A DNA stretch of 64,000 nucleotides from Cupriavidus necator (GTDB lineage Bacteria; Pseudomonadota; Gammaproteobacteria; Burkholderiales; Burkholderiaceae): NCBI GenBank assembly GCA_022041995.1, contig CP074381.1:1922001-1986000 (forward strand). Reading direction: 5' to 3'. This document shows, one piece after another, positions 29,324 through 39,736 of this stretch; the stretch's first letter is position 1; every line of letters begins with the position of its first letter. The position numbers were made by a program, and so were the translations under genes. Under the pieces are notes generated by a model that had not been told where the DNA came from, made no database searches, and saw nothing but the letters and a program-made list of their open reading frames with translations.

Positions 29324-30783
29324 AGAAGACCTTGCTCTGCGCTGCCGCCATGGCCATGCTGGCCGGCTGCAGCCTGATCCCCAGGTATGAGCGGCCGGCC
29401 TCGCCGGTGGAGGCAGCCTACCCGCAGGGCCCGGCCTACCTGCCTGCCGATGCCGCCGCCGATGCCGGCCAGGTGCCCGCGGTCGAGCTGGGCTGGCACG
29501 ATTTCTTCGCCGATCCGCGCCTGCGCCGTCTCATCGAACTGGCGCTGCAGAACAACCGTGACCTGCGCGTGGCCGCGCTCAACGTGGAAGCGTTCGGTGC
29601 CCAATACCGCATCCAGCGCGCCGACCTGTTTCCCGCCGTCGGCGTGGCCGCACAGGGCACGCGCCAGCGCATTCCCGCCGACCTGTCCTCCACCGGGCAG
29701 CGGACGATCGGCAGCCAGTACGGCGTGTCGGTGGGCACCACGGCGTGGGAGATCGACCTGTTCGGCCGCCTGCGCAGCCTTAGCGAAGCCGCGCTCGAGC
29801 AGTATTTCGCCAGCGATGAGGCGCGCCGCAGCGCCCAGATCTCGCTGGTGGCGAGCGTTGCCAGCGCCTACCTGACCCAGCGCGCCGATGAAGCCCTGCT
29901 GCAGCTCACCCGTGAAACGCTGGCCAATTACGAGCGCAGCTATGGCCTGACCCGGCGCAGCTACGAGGAAGGGATCGCTTCCCGGCTGGACCTGCGCCAG
30001 GCGCAGACCGCCGTGGAAACCGCACGCGCGAGCCTTGCGCGTTACACCCGGCTGGTAGCACAGGACCAGAATGCGCTGGTGCTGCTGCTCGGCACGTCCC
30101 CGCCCGCGGACCTGCCGGAAGGCCTGCCGCTGGAGCAGAAGCTGTTTGCCGATGTGCCGGCCGGATTGCCCTCAGACCTGCTGCAGAACCGTCCGGACGT
30201 GCTCGCGGCCGAGCACCGGCTGCGCTCCGCCAACGCCGACATCGGCGCCGCGCGTGCGGCGTTCTTCCCCAGTATCAGCCTGACCGCATCGGCGGGCACC
30301 GCCAGCAGGCAGCTTTCGGGCCTGTTCGCGGCAGGCTCCGGCACGTGGCTGTTCCAGCCGCAGATCAACCTGCCGCTGTTTACCGCCGGCAGTCTGCGGG
30401 CCAGCCTGGACTTCGCCACCATCCAGAAGGACGTCAACGTCGCCCAGTACGAGCGTACGGTGCAGACCGCCTTCCGCGAGGTCGCCGATGGGCTGGCGGC
30501 ACGCGGCACCTACACCAGCCAGCTCCAGGCCCAGATCCGCTTCGTGGAAGCCGCCCAGGACGCCTATGGGCTGGCCGACCGACGCTACCGCACGGGTGTC
30601 GACAGCTACCTTGCCGTGCTGGACGCGCAGCGCTCGCTTTACAACGCGCAGCAACTGCTGATCCAGGCGCGGCTCGAGCAGCTGACCAGCGAAGTCAACC
30701 TGTACAAGGCCTTGGGCGGCGGCTGGCACGGCCCGACCGGCAAGCGCGCCGATACGTCTACGGCAGGCGCCGCACCAACCTGA
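29320..30783 (+). CDS. RND efflux outer-membrane channel lipoprotein (OprM/NodT family)
   Basis: Outer-membrane factor (487 aa) completing the tripartite pump. A lipobox is visible (AMAMLAGCS). Two duplicated outer-membrane-efflux repeats follow, with conserved blocks [32 protein letters not shown], and near the end [20 protein letters not shown]. The start ATG overlaps the pump stop. The downstream 245 bp hold no further gene of the operon. Confidence 0.94.
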   Translation: MKKTLLCAAAMAMLAGCSLIPRYERPASPVEAAYPQGPAYLPADAAADAGQVPAVELGWHDFFADPRLRRLIELALQNNRDLRVAALNVEAFGAQYRIQRADLFPAVGVAAQGTRQRIPADLSSTGQRTIGSQYGVSVGTTAWEIDLFGRLRSLSEAALEQYFASDEARRSAQISLVASVASAYLTQRADEALLQLTRETLANYERSYGLTRRSYEEGIASRLDLRQAQTAVETARASLARYTRLVAQDQNALVLLLGTSPPADLPEGLPLEQKLFADVPAGLPSDLLQNRPDVLAAEHRLRSANADIGAARAAFFPSISLTASAGTASRQLSGLFAAGSGTWLFQPQINLPLFTAGSLRASLDFATIQKDVNVAQYERTVQTAFREVADGLAARGTYTSQLQAQIRFVEAAQDAYGLADRRYRTGVDSYLAVLDAQRSLYNAQQLLIQARLEQLTSEVNLYKALGGGWHGPTGKRADTSTAGAAPT

Positions 30784-31028
30784 CGCGCCGGACGGCGCTG
30801 CCAGCGTGCGCCGTCGCGCGAGCATCGACACGAACGTCGGTGGCCTGATTCGTTGCACAGCCAATCCTGGTGCCGGACCCGCGATGGCGCCCGGGGAAGC
30901 GGGGCAAGTGTTGCGCGATAGCGCCAACCACGTGTTCGCATTCGCGCTGCGGCACTTCCCGACCTAATATAGGCCATGCCATCGGCGGCACGGGGCCTTC
31001 CTATGATGATCGATCCGCCAGTCTTGCC

Positions 31029-33353
31029 ATGTTGACGCGCAGAGCCTTCCTGCTCGGCGGTGCGGGCGCTGCCGGTGCGCTGGTGATCGGATGGGCCTGG
31101 TTGCCGCCGCGCCAGCGCCTGGAGGGCGGCGGGCCGCTGGCAGCGCGCGACGGGCAGTTCGCGCTGAACGGCTGGGTCAAGGTGGCGTCCGACAACACCG
31201 TCACGGTGGTCATGAGCAAGGCCGAGATGGGGCAGGGCGTGCATACCGGCGCGGCCATGCTGCTGGCCGAGGAGATGGAGGCCGACTGGTCGCAGATCCG
31301 CGTCGAGCCGTCGCCCGTCGACAACCTGTACAACAACATCGAGGGCGTGGTCGCCAACCTGCCGTTCCGGCCGGACGACAAGGGGTGGCCCAGGCGCGCC
31401 GCGGAATGGTTCACGCGCAAGGGCGTGCGCGAGGCGGGCCTGATGTTCACCGGCGGCTCTACCAGCATCAGGGACCTGTGGAATCCGATGCGCGAGGCCG
31501 GCGCCGCTGCGCGCATGATGCTGTGCGCGGCAGCGGCGAAGCAGTGGGACGTCAAGGCCGAAGCGTGCCGCGCGCAGGCCGGCAAGGTGGTGCATCCGTC
31601 GGGGCGCAGTGCCACCTTCGGCGAACTGGCCGCGGCCGCCGCGCGCGAGCCTTTGCCACGCAAGCCCGAGCTGAAGGATCCGGCCAGCTACACGCTCGTC
31701 GGCACCCGCGCCGCGCGCCTTGATGCCCCTGCCAAGCTCCACGGCACAGCCAGTTTCGGTATCGACGTGGTGGCGGACGCGATGGTCTACGCCAGCGTGC
31801 AGATGTGTCCGACGCTGGGCGGCACGCTGCAGGGATCTCCGCCCGACGACGTCAGGAAGTTGCCCGGCGTGCTCGACCTGGTCGCGCTGCCTGCGCTCCA
31901 GGGCGGCAGCGGCGGCGTGGCGGTGATCGCCAGCGATGCGTGGATCGCGATGCAGGCGGTGGAGAAGGTCCAGTGCAAGTGGGACGAGGGGCAGGCGGCG
32001 AAGCTGTCGAGCGACGGCATCCGCGACACGCTGGTGAAGGCGCTTGACGCCTCCAACCCACGCGTCTGGTACGAGCATGGTGCCGGGCGCCCCATGAAGC
32101 AGGGCAAGCCCGCCATCCAGGTCTTGTACACGGCGCCTTATCTCGCACACGCCGCGCTGGAGCCGGTCAACTGCACGGTACTGGTCCAGGAGGACCGCGC
32201 CATCGTGTGGGCAGCCACGCAGATGCCCGGGCTGGCTCGTCACTGCGTGGCGAAGACGCTCAGGCTGGACACGGACAAGGTCGAACTGCGCCAGCAATCC
32301 ATCGGCGGTGCCTTCGGGCGCCGGCTCGAAGTCGATTTCATCTGCCAGGCGGCCGCCATTGCCGCGAAGCGCAAGGGCGTGCCGGTGCAGACGATCTGGT
32401 CGCGCCCCGAGGACATGCGGCATGACTTCTACCGCCCGGCCAGTGTGTCGCGCTTCGAGGCCTGGCTCGACGGTAGCCGCAAGGTCATCGCCGTGCGCAA
32501 TATTTCGGCCAGCCAGTCAGTGCTGGAGGGCGTCGCGAAACGCAACTTTGGCCTGCCCGACATCTTCCTGTCGCGGCTGGACAAGTCCACGGTGGAAGGG
32601 GCCTTCGACCAGGCTTATGACTGGCCGGACGTGTGGGTCGGCCACCAGACCGTGGACCTCGCCATCCCCGTGGGCTATTGGCGCTCGGTGGGGCACTCGC
32701 ACCACGCCTTCTTCATGGAGAGCTTCGTCGATGAGCTGGCGGCGGCGGTCGGGGCGGACCCGCTCGACTACCGCATGAGCCTGCTCAGGGATGATCGCCA
32801 GCGTGCGGTGCTGGAGCAGGCAAGGAAGATGTCGGGCTGGGGCCAGCCCTTGCGCAAGAAGCCCGGCGTGGTGAAGGTGGGGCGCGGCGTGGCCCTGCAC
32901 GAGTCGTTCGGCAGCGTGGTGGCGCAGGTCGCCGAGGTGTCGGTGGACAACGCGGGGCAGGTCCGCGTGGATCGCGTTTTCTGCGCCATCGATTGCGGCA
33001 TCCCGGTCAACCCGACCCTGATCGAGCAGCAGGTCGAGGGCGGCATCGTGTTCGGGCTGTCGGCGGCGCTGTGGCAGAAGATCACGCTGAAAGAAGGCAA
33101 GGTGCAGGAGGACTACTACACCGCCTTTCCGGCCATGCGCCTGCGCGACTGCCCGGACATCCAGGTACACGTGATGCCCTCGATGCGCCCGCCACAGGGC
33201 GTGGGCGAGTCCACCACGCCGCCGATCGCGCCGGCGGTGGCGAACGCCTTGTTCCATGCGACCGGCGAGCGCCTGCGCGACCTGCCGCTGCTGAAGACCC
33301 TGCCGCCTTCCGGAGCCTGCGATGCCAGACAATCAGATCAGTGTCAACGGTAA
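31029..33353 (+). CDS. Molybdenum-binding large subunit of an isoquinoline 1-oxidoreductase-like hydroxylase (xanthine oxidase family)
   Basis: Molybdopterin hydroxylase large subunit (774 aa). A Tat-like N-terminus (TRRAFLLGGAGAAGALVIG) suggests export or periplasmic anchoring, as in IorB-type enzymes. Conserved cofactor-binding stretches include MSKAEMGQGVHTGAAML, IGGAFGRRLEVDFICQAAAI and QGVGESTTPPIAPAVANAL. It overlaps the 2Fe-2S subunit gene by 32 bp. Substrate could be an N-heterocycle or an aldehyde; the order large-then-small differs from the iorAB order I recall. About 245 bp upstream are noncoding. Confidence 0.88.
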   Translation: MLTRRAFLLGGAGAAGALVIGWAWLPPRQRLEGGGPLAARDGQFALNGWVKVASDNTVTVVMSKAEMGQGVHTGAAMLLAEEMEADWSQIRVEPSPVDNLYNNIEGVVANLPFRPDDKGWPRRAAEWFTRKGVREAGLMFTGGSTSIRDLWNPMREAGAAARMMLCAAAAKQWDVKAEACRAQAGKVVHPSGRSATFGELAAAAAREPLPRKPELKDPASYTLVGTRAARLDAPAKLHGTASFGIDVVADAMVYASVQMCPTLGGTLQGSPPDDVRKLPGVLDLVALPALQGGSGGVAVIASDAWIAMQAVEKVQCKWDEGQAAKLSSDGIRDTLVKALDASNPRVWYEHGAGRPMKQGKPAIQVLYTAPYLAHAALEPVNCTVLVQEDRAIVWAATQMPGLARHCVAKTLRLDTDKVELRQQSIGGAFGRRLEVDFICQAAAIAAKRKGVPVQTIWSRPEDMRHDFYRPASVSRFEAWLDGSRKVIAVRNISASQSVLEGVAKRNFGLPDIFLSRLDKSTVEGAFDQAYDWPDVWVGHQTVDLAIPVGYWRSVGHSHHAFFMESFVDELAAAVGADPLDYRMSLLRDDRQRAVLEQARKMSGWGQPLRKKPGVVKVGRGVALHESFGSVVAQVAEVSVDNAGQVRVDRVFCAIDCGIPVNPTLIEQQVEGGIVFGLSAALWQKITLKEGKVQEDYYTAFPAMRLRDCPDIQVHVMPSMRPPQGVGESTTPPIAPAVANALFHATGERLRDLPLLKTLPPSGACDARQSDQCQR

Positions 33354-33786
33354 CAGCGTCGAAGTCCGCTCTGACGGCTGCACGCCCTTGTTGTGGGTGC
33401 TGCGCTGCGAGCTCAAGCTGACGGGCACCAAGTTCGGCTGCGGCGTGGGGGTGTGCGGCGCCTGCGCGGTGCATGTCAATGGCAAGATGGTGCTGTCGTG
33501 CCAGCACCAGGCGAGCGAGATGGAAGGGAAGAAGATCGTCACCATCGAAGGACTCGACGGCCCGGAGGTGAGCGCGCTGCGGGCGGCCTGGCTGAAGCAC
33601 GAGGTGGTGCAGTGTGGCTACTGCCAGAGCGCGCAACTGATGGCAGCGAGCGCACTGCTCAAGCGCACACGGAATCCGAAGGAGACGGAGATCGCCGACC
33701 AGATGAGCTGCGTGATCTGCCGGTGCGGCACGTATACGCGGATCAGGCGGGCGATTGCGGAAGCGGCGGCGATGTTGAGGGGGTGA
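33322..33786 (+). CDS. [2Fe-2S] small subunit of the isoquinoline 1-oxidoreductase-like enzyme
   Basis: Electron-transfer subunit (154 aa) with two [2Fe-2S] clusters. The plant-type ferredoxin cluster ligands are visible in KFGCGVGVCGACAVHVNG and a later Cys in VLSCQHQ. The second cluster is in the helical domain: VVQCGYCQSAQLM and CVICRCGTY. It starts within the end of the large-subunit gene, so both are translated together. No third cytochrome subunit gene follows; the next gene is an unrelated phosphoesterase 4 bp away. Confidence 0.93.
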   Translation: MPDNQISVNGNSVEVRSDGCTPLLWVLRCELKLTGTKFGCGVGVCGACAVHVNGKMVLSCQHQASEMEGKKIVTIEGLDGPEVSALRAAWLKHEVVQCGYCQSAQLMAASALLKRTRNPKETEIADQMSCVICRCGTYTRIRRAIAEAAAMLRG

Positions 33787-33790
33787 GGCA

Positions 33791-35784
33791 ATGAAACATT
33801 CCGGGTCAGCACCAGAGTCGCTATATCCGGGTGGTTCGCAAGCTGCGACCGATACGATAGGCTCGGCGGCGATCCCTTCCGCGTCTGCTGCGACCGGGCG
33901 CGTGGAACTCTACACCCAAAGAACCATGGTGAACTGGCTGAGCCCGCTACAGCTGCCGTTCACCGCCATGCGCGTTGCCGTGGCGATGGCAATCGGCGCC
34001 TTTGCCGACCAGCGCATGGTGCAGGCGGCACTCACCACACTGAATCCGAACCCTGCGCTCCCGGTGCCCGCTGACGAGCACGGCGGTGTCTGGGTCGACT
34101 ATATGGCCGACACGGGCGACGGCTGGGACTCGACCTACTCCATGGCGTTGTGCGTCAGCCACGCAGTGACGCTGCGCGAGCAAGGCATGACGCTGCCGCG
34201 CGCAAAGGTGCTGTTGCTCGGCGGCGACCAGGTGTATCCGACACCTGCTCATGATGGCTATCGGACTCGCTTCGTCGATCCTTTCCGGGCGGCGTTTCCT
34301 GCGCCAGTCGAGACCGTGCACCCCGTATACAGCGACCAGCCGATCAAGCTGGCGGATGCGCCGTGGATGGTCGCCACGCCGGGCAATCATGACTGGTACG
34401 ATGGCTTGCGCGGCTTCGCCCGCTTGTTCTGCAGCGGCAAGCCCGTGGGCGGCTGGGAGACACGCCAGCGCACCGGCTACTATGCCTTGCAGTTGCCCGG
34501 CGGCTGGTGGATCTGGGGCCTGGACCTGCAACTGGAGTCGGAAATCGACCGGCCGCAGCGCGAGTACTTCCAGAAGATGTGCATGGCGCTGCAGCCCGGT
34601 GACCGCGTCGTATTGTGCGCGCCCGAGGCAAGTTGGATTGACGAGATGGAGCGTGTGCGCCGCGGCGAGCGGCGGGCCATGCCTTCGATCGAGACCAAGA
34701 CGCCGCGCTTTCGAAGCCTGAGCGAGATCGAGGGGATGCTTGGCGATCGGCTCGCAGTGGTGCTCGCCGGCAACTCGCACCATTACGCGCACTACGTGCC
34801 GCGAGAGGGAACGGCGGGACCGCATCGCATCACCTGCGGCGGCGGTGGTGCATTTCTTCACGGCACACACCTGCTGCCAGATCCGCCGAGGCCTATCGTG
34901 GTGGGCCCGTCCAAACAGTGCTACGAGCTGAAGTCAGCGTATCCGGAAATGGCGGCCTCGCGGCAATTGCGCAATCGCGCGTGGCAACTGCCTGTGCGCA
35001 ACCTCTCATTCTGTGCGCTGGTGGCGATCCTGTACTTGCTGTTCGATTGGATCATTCAAAGCGCGAGCCTGGTATCTGTTCCCGGGCGCGATCAACGCAG
35101 CTTCGTGGACAGACTGGCCGACCTCGACGTGACATTCGGGAATATCGGCGAGATGATTCACCAACTGTTCCGGGTCATGGCGCACAGTCCGGCGTCGGTG
35201 GTGTTCGCTGCGGCCATTGTCTTTTGCTGTGCTGCGCTGTCGACCAGGGATGTCAGGCGCGGCGTCCGGCTGGCGTGTGTTGTCGGCGCGCTGCACGGGC
35301 TGCTGCACCTGGCACTGGCGGTCGCGCTGCTATGGCTCATTCTGCGCGTCAACTTCCAGGTCTTTGGCGCGGACAATGCGCCCCCTGTTTTGCTGTTCGT
35401 GGTCGAGGCCATGCTGCTGGGCGGCGCCCTTGGCGGCCTGCTGTGTGGCGTCTGGATGGTGTTGGGCAACGCCCTGTGGCGTCTGCACGCCGAGGAGGTG
35501 TTCTCTTCCAGCGCATCGCCGATTACAAGTGCTTCCTGCGGATGCGGTTCGAGGGTGGGCAATTGACGATCTACCCGCTCAAGCTGGACAAGGTTTGCCG
35601 CCATTGGAAGCTGGGCGAGGGCGTCAGGCAACTGGCGAAGGTCAGCAACACCTGGCGCGTGCGCGCCCAGCCCGGTGCGAGCGGCCCGCGCTTCGTGCCG
35701 GCAGACGGTCAGGTATCGCCGCCGGAGGCGGTGCGGATGATTGAGGAGAAGGCAATCATCATCCAACGACAGGGAGCGTCATGA
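33791..35784 (+). pseudogene. Membrane-anchored calcineurin-like metallophosphoesterase, interrupted by one missing base
   Basis: Phosphoesterase of about 664 residues once one C is added at 35508-35509. Metallophosphoesterase motifs in order: ADTGDGWDST (106-115), GGDQVYP (144-150), TPGNHDWYDG (196-205) and AGNSHHYAHY (about 320). After residue 400 come four hydrophobic segments, including LSFCALVAILYLLFDWII and LLHLALAVALLWLIL, then a basic soluble tail found only in the shifted frame (YKCFLRMRFEGGQLTIYPLK onward). As written, the tail is replaced by 17 unrelated residues. The restored stop overlaps the GMC gene by 4 bp, strong support that the frame change is an error. Confidence 0.8.
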
Positions 35785-37385
35785 TGAGCAATGCGCTTGC
35801 CTACGACGTCGTCATCATCGGCAGCGGCTTTGGTGGTGCGGTCTCGGCCTGCAGGCTCGCGAAGGCGGGCCGCAAAGTGCTGGTGCTGGAGCGCGGCCGG
35901 CGCTGGAGCCCCGCGACTTACCCGCGCGACGAGAGTGACCCCTGGCTGTGGAACCAGGAGCGCGCCAATCGCTTCAATGGCTGGGCCGATATCCGGACAT
36001 TCTCTGATGTATGGGTCATCGCCGGGGCCGGAGTCGGTGGCGGCTCGCTGATTTACGCCAACGTTTCCGTGGAGGCGAAGCCGGAAGCCTTCGAGCAGGG
36101 CTGGCCGAAAGAGGTTACCTATGCCGACCTGCAGGCGCACTATGAAGAGGTCGGGCGCATGCTCGCAGTGAGCGAGGTGCCGGATAATCAGTTGAGCGAG
36201 CGGACCCGGCTATTGCGCGAGGGGGCGCAAGCCTGCGGATGGGGCGGGCGCTTCCGCAAATTGCCGCTGGCGGTGACATTCTCCGAGCATTGGGACCCCG
36301 CACGGCACGACGCCCGCAATGACCGTCATTCAGAGAGATTTCTGAACCAGCACGGCAGATGGCAGGGCACTTGTGTCCATTGCGGCAACTGCGACGTGGG
36401 GTGCCAGGTATCGGCCAGGAATACGCTGGACCTGAATTACCTGGCGGTGGCTGAAGACAATGGCGCCGAGATTCTTCCGTTGCACCTGGTAGACCGGCTC
36501 GAGCCGCTGCAGCAGGGCTGGCAGGTATGCTTCAGGAAAATCGACCCGGAAAACGAAACGACGAGCCCTGGCACAGTCACGGCCGCCAGGGTGATACTGG
36601 CCGCCGGCTCTATCGGCAGCACCGAGCTTCTGCTGCGCTGCCGGGACGAACATCGCACGCTTCCCAGGCTTTCGCCACGGTTGGGATACGGGTGGGCGCA
36701 CAATGGCGACTTCGTGACGCCAGCCTACTATGGCCACAGGACGATCTCTCCTTCTCATGGCGTAACCATCTCCGCCGCGATCGACCTGCTGGACCACAGC
36801 GGCCCGAACGGACAGGCGCTCTTCGTGGAGGACGGCGGAATCCCGAACCTCGCGGGCAACTTCATCCGGCGCCATATGAAGAGAACGCGTTCCCGCAAGC
36901 TGCGCGCTGTGTGGAAGGAGATCGGAGGACTGTTTGATGACGGCGATCCGGTCGAGCGGATGATGCCCTGGTTCGGGCAAGGCGTGGACCCTGGCGATGG
37001 CCAGCTGAGGCTGGGCCGCACGTGGTACGCGCCGTGGCGTCGGGTGCTGCGGCTCGACTGGTCCTATCAGGCATCGGTGGCCGTCATCGAGGCCATGATT
37101 GCAGCGCATACGCAGCTCTCGGCAGCGACCGGCGGGGATCCGTGGATACCGCTCACCTGGCGACGGTGGCACAACCTGATCACACCGCACCCGCTGGGAG
37201 GCTGCAACATGGGGACCTGCGCGGCAGACGGAGTCGTCGATGCATGGGGCCGGGTGTTTGGCTACAAGGGACTGTATGTCATGGACGGTGCGATCGTCCC
37301 GCGTCCGCTCGGCCTGAACCCTTCGCGAACCATCGCCGCGCTCGCGGAGCGTAACGTGGCGATGCTCTTGCGCGAGCAGGCTTGA
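35781..37385 (+). CDS. GMC-type FAD oxidoreductase (cholesterol oxidase-like)
   Basis: FAD-dependent alcohol/sterol-type oxidoreductase (534 aa). The dinucleotide-binding motif is DVVIIGSGFGGAVSACRLAK (residues 9-28) followed by VLVLERGRRW. AGAGVGGGSLIYANV matches the cholesterol-oxidase branch, and the C-terminal HPLGGCNMGT and NPSRTIAALAER blocks hold catalytic His/Asn positions. A Cys-rich VHCGNCDVGCQ segment is present, typical of this branch. It starts ATGATG, overlapping the phosphoesterase stop. Substrate unknown; no steroid-degradation genes are near. Confidence 0.87.
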   Translation: MMSNALAYDVVIIGSGFGGAVSACRLAKAGRKVLVLERGRRWSPATYPRDESDPWLWNQERANRFNGWADIRTFSDVWVIAGAGVGGGSLIYANVSVEAKPEAFEQGWPKEVTYADLQAHYEEVGRMLAVSEVPDNQLSERTRLLREGAQACGWGGRFRKLPLAVTFSEHWDPARHDARNDRHSERFLNQHGRWQGTCVHCGNCDVGCQVSARNTLDLNYLAVAEDNGAEILPLHLVDRLEPLQQGWQVCFRKIDPENETTSPGTVTAARVILAAGSIGSTELLLRCRDEHRTLPRLSPRLGYGWAHNGDFVTPAYYGHRTISPSHGVTISAAIDLLDHSGPNGQALFVEDGGIPNLAGNFIRRHMKRTRSRKLRAVWKEIGGLFDDGDPVERMMPWFGQGVDPGDGQLRLGRTWYAPWRRVLRLDWSYQASVAVIEAMIAAHTQLSAATGGDPWIPLTWRRWHNLITPHPLGGCNMGTCAADGVVDAWGRVFGYKGLYVMDGAIVPRPLGLNPSRTIAALAERNVAMLLREQA

Positions 37386-37403
37386 CCCTGGTGACAGCCA
37401 ACC

Positions 37404-38318
37404 ATGCACCATCGACACCTTCAGCCCGGCACGCTGTGGCCGGCGATCTTGCAGCGGACGGCGCACGCCTTGCAGAGTGGGGCGTTGTGCCCGATCGAAA
37501 CCACCGAGGCGGTGATCGAGGACGGTGGCGTGCCGTTTCTGGTCCGCAAGGTATCGAGCCTGGCTCGCAAGGACAAGGCACGCACGACGAGCAGTGCCGG
37601 GAGCAATCCATTCCTGCCCTGTGACCCGGAACTGTTCGTTGCGGATATCTCCGACACCCATGTTGCCTTGCTCAACAAGTTCAATGTCATCGAGCATCAC
37701 CTGCTCATCGTCACCCGCCGCTTCGAAGCGCAGGAATCCTTGCTGACCGTGGCGGACTTTGAAGCGCTGCTGGCCTGCATGGCGGAGTTCCCGAGCCTGG
37801 GTTTCTACAATGGCGGGGCAGCCGCGGGGGCGAGCCAGGGCCACAAACACCTGCAGATCGTGCCGTTGCCGTTCGCCGAGACTGGCCCGCCGCTGCCGAT
37901 TGACCCCTTGCTGGCGTCGGCACGGATCGCCGGCGCCATCGGCGCCGTTCCCGGCCTGGCATTTGCGCATGCGTTCGCGCCGCTGGATCTGTTTGCGGGG
38001 CCCATCGAAGAGGTGGCGCGCACGGCGTGCGAGCGCTACCGCGCGCTGCTTGATGCGGTTGGGGTGCGGGCGGTCGAGGTCGAGGGCGGGCTGCGCCAGT
38101 CGGCGCCGTACAACCTGCTGGTCATGCCCGCAGGGCTGTTGCTGGTGCCGAGATCCAGGGAGTGCGTGGAAGGCATATCGGTCAACGCGCTGGCGTTCGC
38201 CGGTTCGCTTTTTGTCCGGGATGCGGCGCAGATGCGGACCATTGAGGGCCTTGGCCCGATGCGTCTCCTGCGGCGAGCGGCGGCGGCAGCTGCGGGGCGG
38301 GGCGGGGCAGCCGGCTAG
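37404..38318 (+). CDS. Ap4A phosphorylase / ATP adenylyltransferase (Apa2-like)
   Basis: HIT-superfamily enzyme (304 aa) that splits diadenosine tetraphosphate with phosphate into ATP and ADP. The catalytic block is seen as GASQGHKHLQIVPLP (about residues 142-156), with the H-x-H-x-Q-like core KHLQ. The N-terminal IETTEAVIEDGGVPFLVRK and the middle NKFNVIEHHLLIVTRRFE are typical Apa2 regions. Third gene of the phosphoesterase-GMC operon, 18 bp after GMC. The nucleotide substrate suggests a link to alarmone turnover, but why it sits with an FAD oxidase is unknown. Confidence 0.88.
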   Translation: MHHRHLQPGTLWPAILQRTAHALQSGALCPIETTEAVIEDGGVPFLVRKVSSLARKDKARTTSSAGSNPFLPCDPELFVADISDTHVALLNKFNVIEHHLLIVTRRFEAQESLLTVADFEALLACMAEFPSLGFYNGGAAAGASQGHKHLQIVPLPFAETGPPLPIDPLLASARIAGAIGAVPGLAFAHAFAPLDLFAGPIEEVARTACERYRALLDAVGVRAVEVEGGLRQSAPYNLLVMPAGLLLVPRSRECVEGISVNALAFAGSLFVRDAAQMRTIEGLGPMRLLRRAAAAAAGRGGAAG

Positions 38319-38335
38319 CGGCCCCTGACGTGACC

Positions 38336-39646
38336 CTACGCAGCCTGATTCGCAGCCGGCTGCCGCGTTGCCGCTTTTTGCCCGGCATGCTTGCTGCGCC
38401 GGGTTGCACGCAGCACCAGCAGCACCACTGGCAGGATCAACACGCCCTTGACCAGTTCCGGGTCCAGCGGGAGATGCACCGCATGCAGCGCCTTGAGCCC
38501 CGTACCCGCCAGCGACAGTACGTAGTAGGAAATGGCCGCGACCGACAGGCCTTCGACCGCGTGCTGAAGCCGCAGCTGGCTGCGCGCGGTCTGGTCCATG
38601 CCTTCGAGCAGGCGCGTGGTGTCCTGCTCCTGCGCGAGGTTGACGCGCGTGCGCAGCAGGTCGAGCGCGCGCGCCACGCGGCCGGCAAACTGCTCGTGCC
38701 GCGCCCAGACCGACCTGCACGTATCCATGGCAGGCGCGAAGCGGCGCTCCATGAATTCGGCGATGGTCGGTATGCCTTCGATGCGCTCTTCACGCAATTC
38801 CTGGATGCGCGCCAGCACCAGCTTCTCATAGGCGCGCGACGCGCTGAAGCGGTTGCCGGATTCCGCCAGTGCTTCGATGCGGACCGCCAGGTGCGTCAGC
38901 CGCTCCAGCAACTCGGCATCGTGGCGGCCGCCCTGGCTCGTGTCCATGCTGCGCATCAGCGGCGCGAGCGAGCGCTGCAGGTTGTCCACGCTGCGGCCCA
39001 GGTCACGCGCCACCGGCAAGGCCAGCAGCGCCATCATCCGGTAGGTCTCGATTTCATACAACCGCTGCAGCAGCCGTCCGCCTTGCACTTCACGGAAGCC
39101 GTTGTCGATGACCAGGAAGCGCGAAAAGCCGTCGGGCGGGATGGTCCAGTCGCAGAACACCTCACCGCCGCCCAGCACGTGGCTGCCCGCCAGGATGGGG
39201 CCGTCGATCCATTGCCTCACGTTGTCGCGGGCATGGGCCGCGGCCTCGCCCGAGACCAGTTCCATGCGCAGCGCCACCAGGCATTTGCCGGCGAAGCTGT
39301 CGAACCAGTCGGCTGGGATATGGGAGGTGGCCAGGTCGGAGAAGTAGTCCGCGTCACCACGCCGCGCCACGAACGTGAAGGTGGAGAACTCGGTGTGCCG
39401 CTCCCACTTCAGTTGCTTGTCATCGCCCCATCGTCCTGAATAGTGGGTTACGCCGTCGGCCGGGTCTTCCAGCCCGGTCAGCCGGCACAAGGAGGCCAGC
39501 AAGGTATGGTGGACGGCGGTATCGCCGTCGGCATAGATGGCGAAGTGCGTCAGCGAGGCGGAGCCGCCGATGCGCAGGAAGGGGCGGGCATGCAGTTCGC
39601 GCGCAAGGCTGTCGCGCAAGGGGTGGTCCATGATCGGCTGTGGCAT
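38336..39646 (-). CDS. DUF3422 family membrane-associated protein
   Basis: Protein of 436 aa belonging to the DUF3422 family; function unknown. The N-terminal HPLRDSLARELHARPFLRIG is the family hallmark. The middle is helical with coiled-coil potential (residues about 220-370). Near the C-terminus there are two hydrophobic segments, AAISYYVLSLAGTGL and LVKGVLILPVVLLVL, suggesting inner-membrane anchoring. It is convergent with the Apa2 gene (17-bp gap) and divergent from a LysR gene. Confidence 0.88.
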   Translation of the reverse strand: MPQPIMDHPLRDSLARELHARPFLRIGGSASLTHFAIYADGDTAVHHTLLASLCRLTGLEDPADGVTHYSGRWGDDKQLKWERHTEFSTFTFVARRGDADYFSDLATSHIPADWFDSFAGKCLVALRMELVSGEAAAHARDNVRQWIDGPILAGSHVLGGGEVFCDWTIPPDGFSRFLVIDNGFREVQGGRLLQRLYEIETYRMMALLALPVARDLGRSVDNLQRSLAPLMRSMDTSQGGRHDAELLERLTHLAVRIEALAESGNRFSASRAYEKLVLARIQELREERIEGIPTIAEFMERRFAPAMDTCRSVWARHEQFAGRVARALDLLRTRVNLAQEQDTTRLLEGMDQTARSQLRLQHAVEGLSVAAISYYVLSLAGTGLKALHAVHLPLDPELVKGVLILPVVLLVLRATRRSKHAGQKAATRQPAANQAA

Positions 39647-39736
39647 AGGTCGTCAACGTTTTTGGCCAGTATGCCCGAGCCAACGATTAAGAAAAACGCG
39701 TAATATTGATCTGTTGCTTCAGTTTTTCTGATACCA

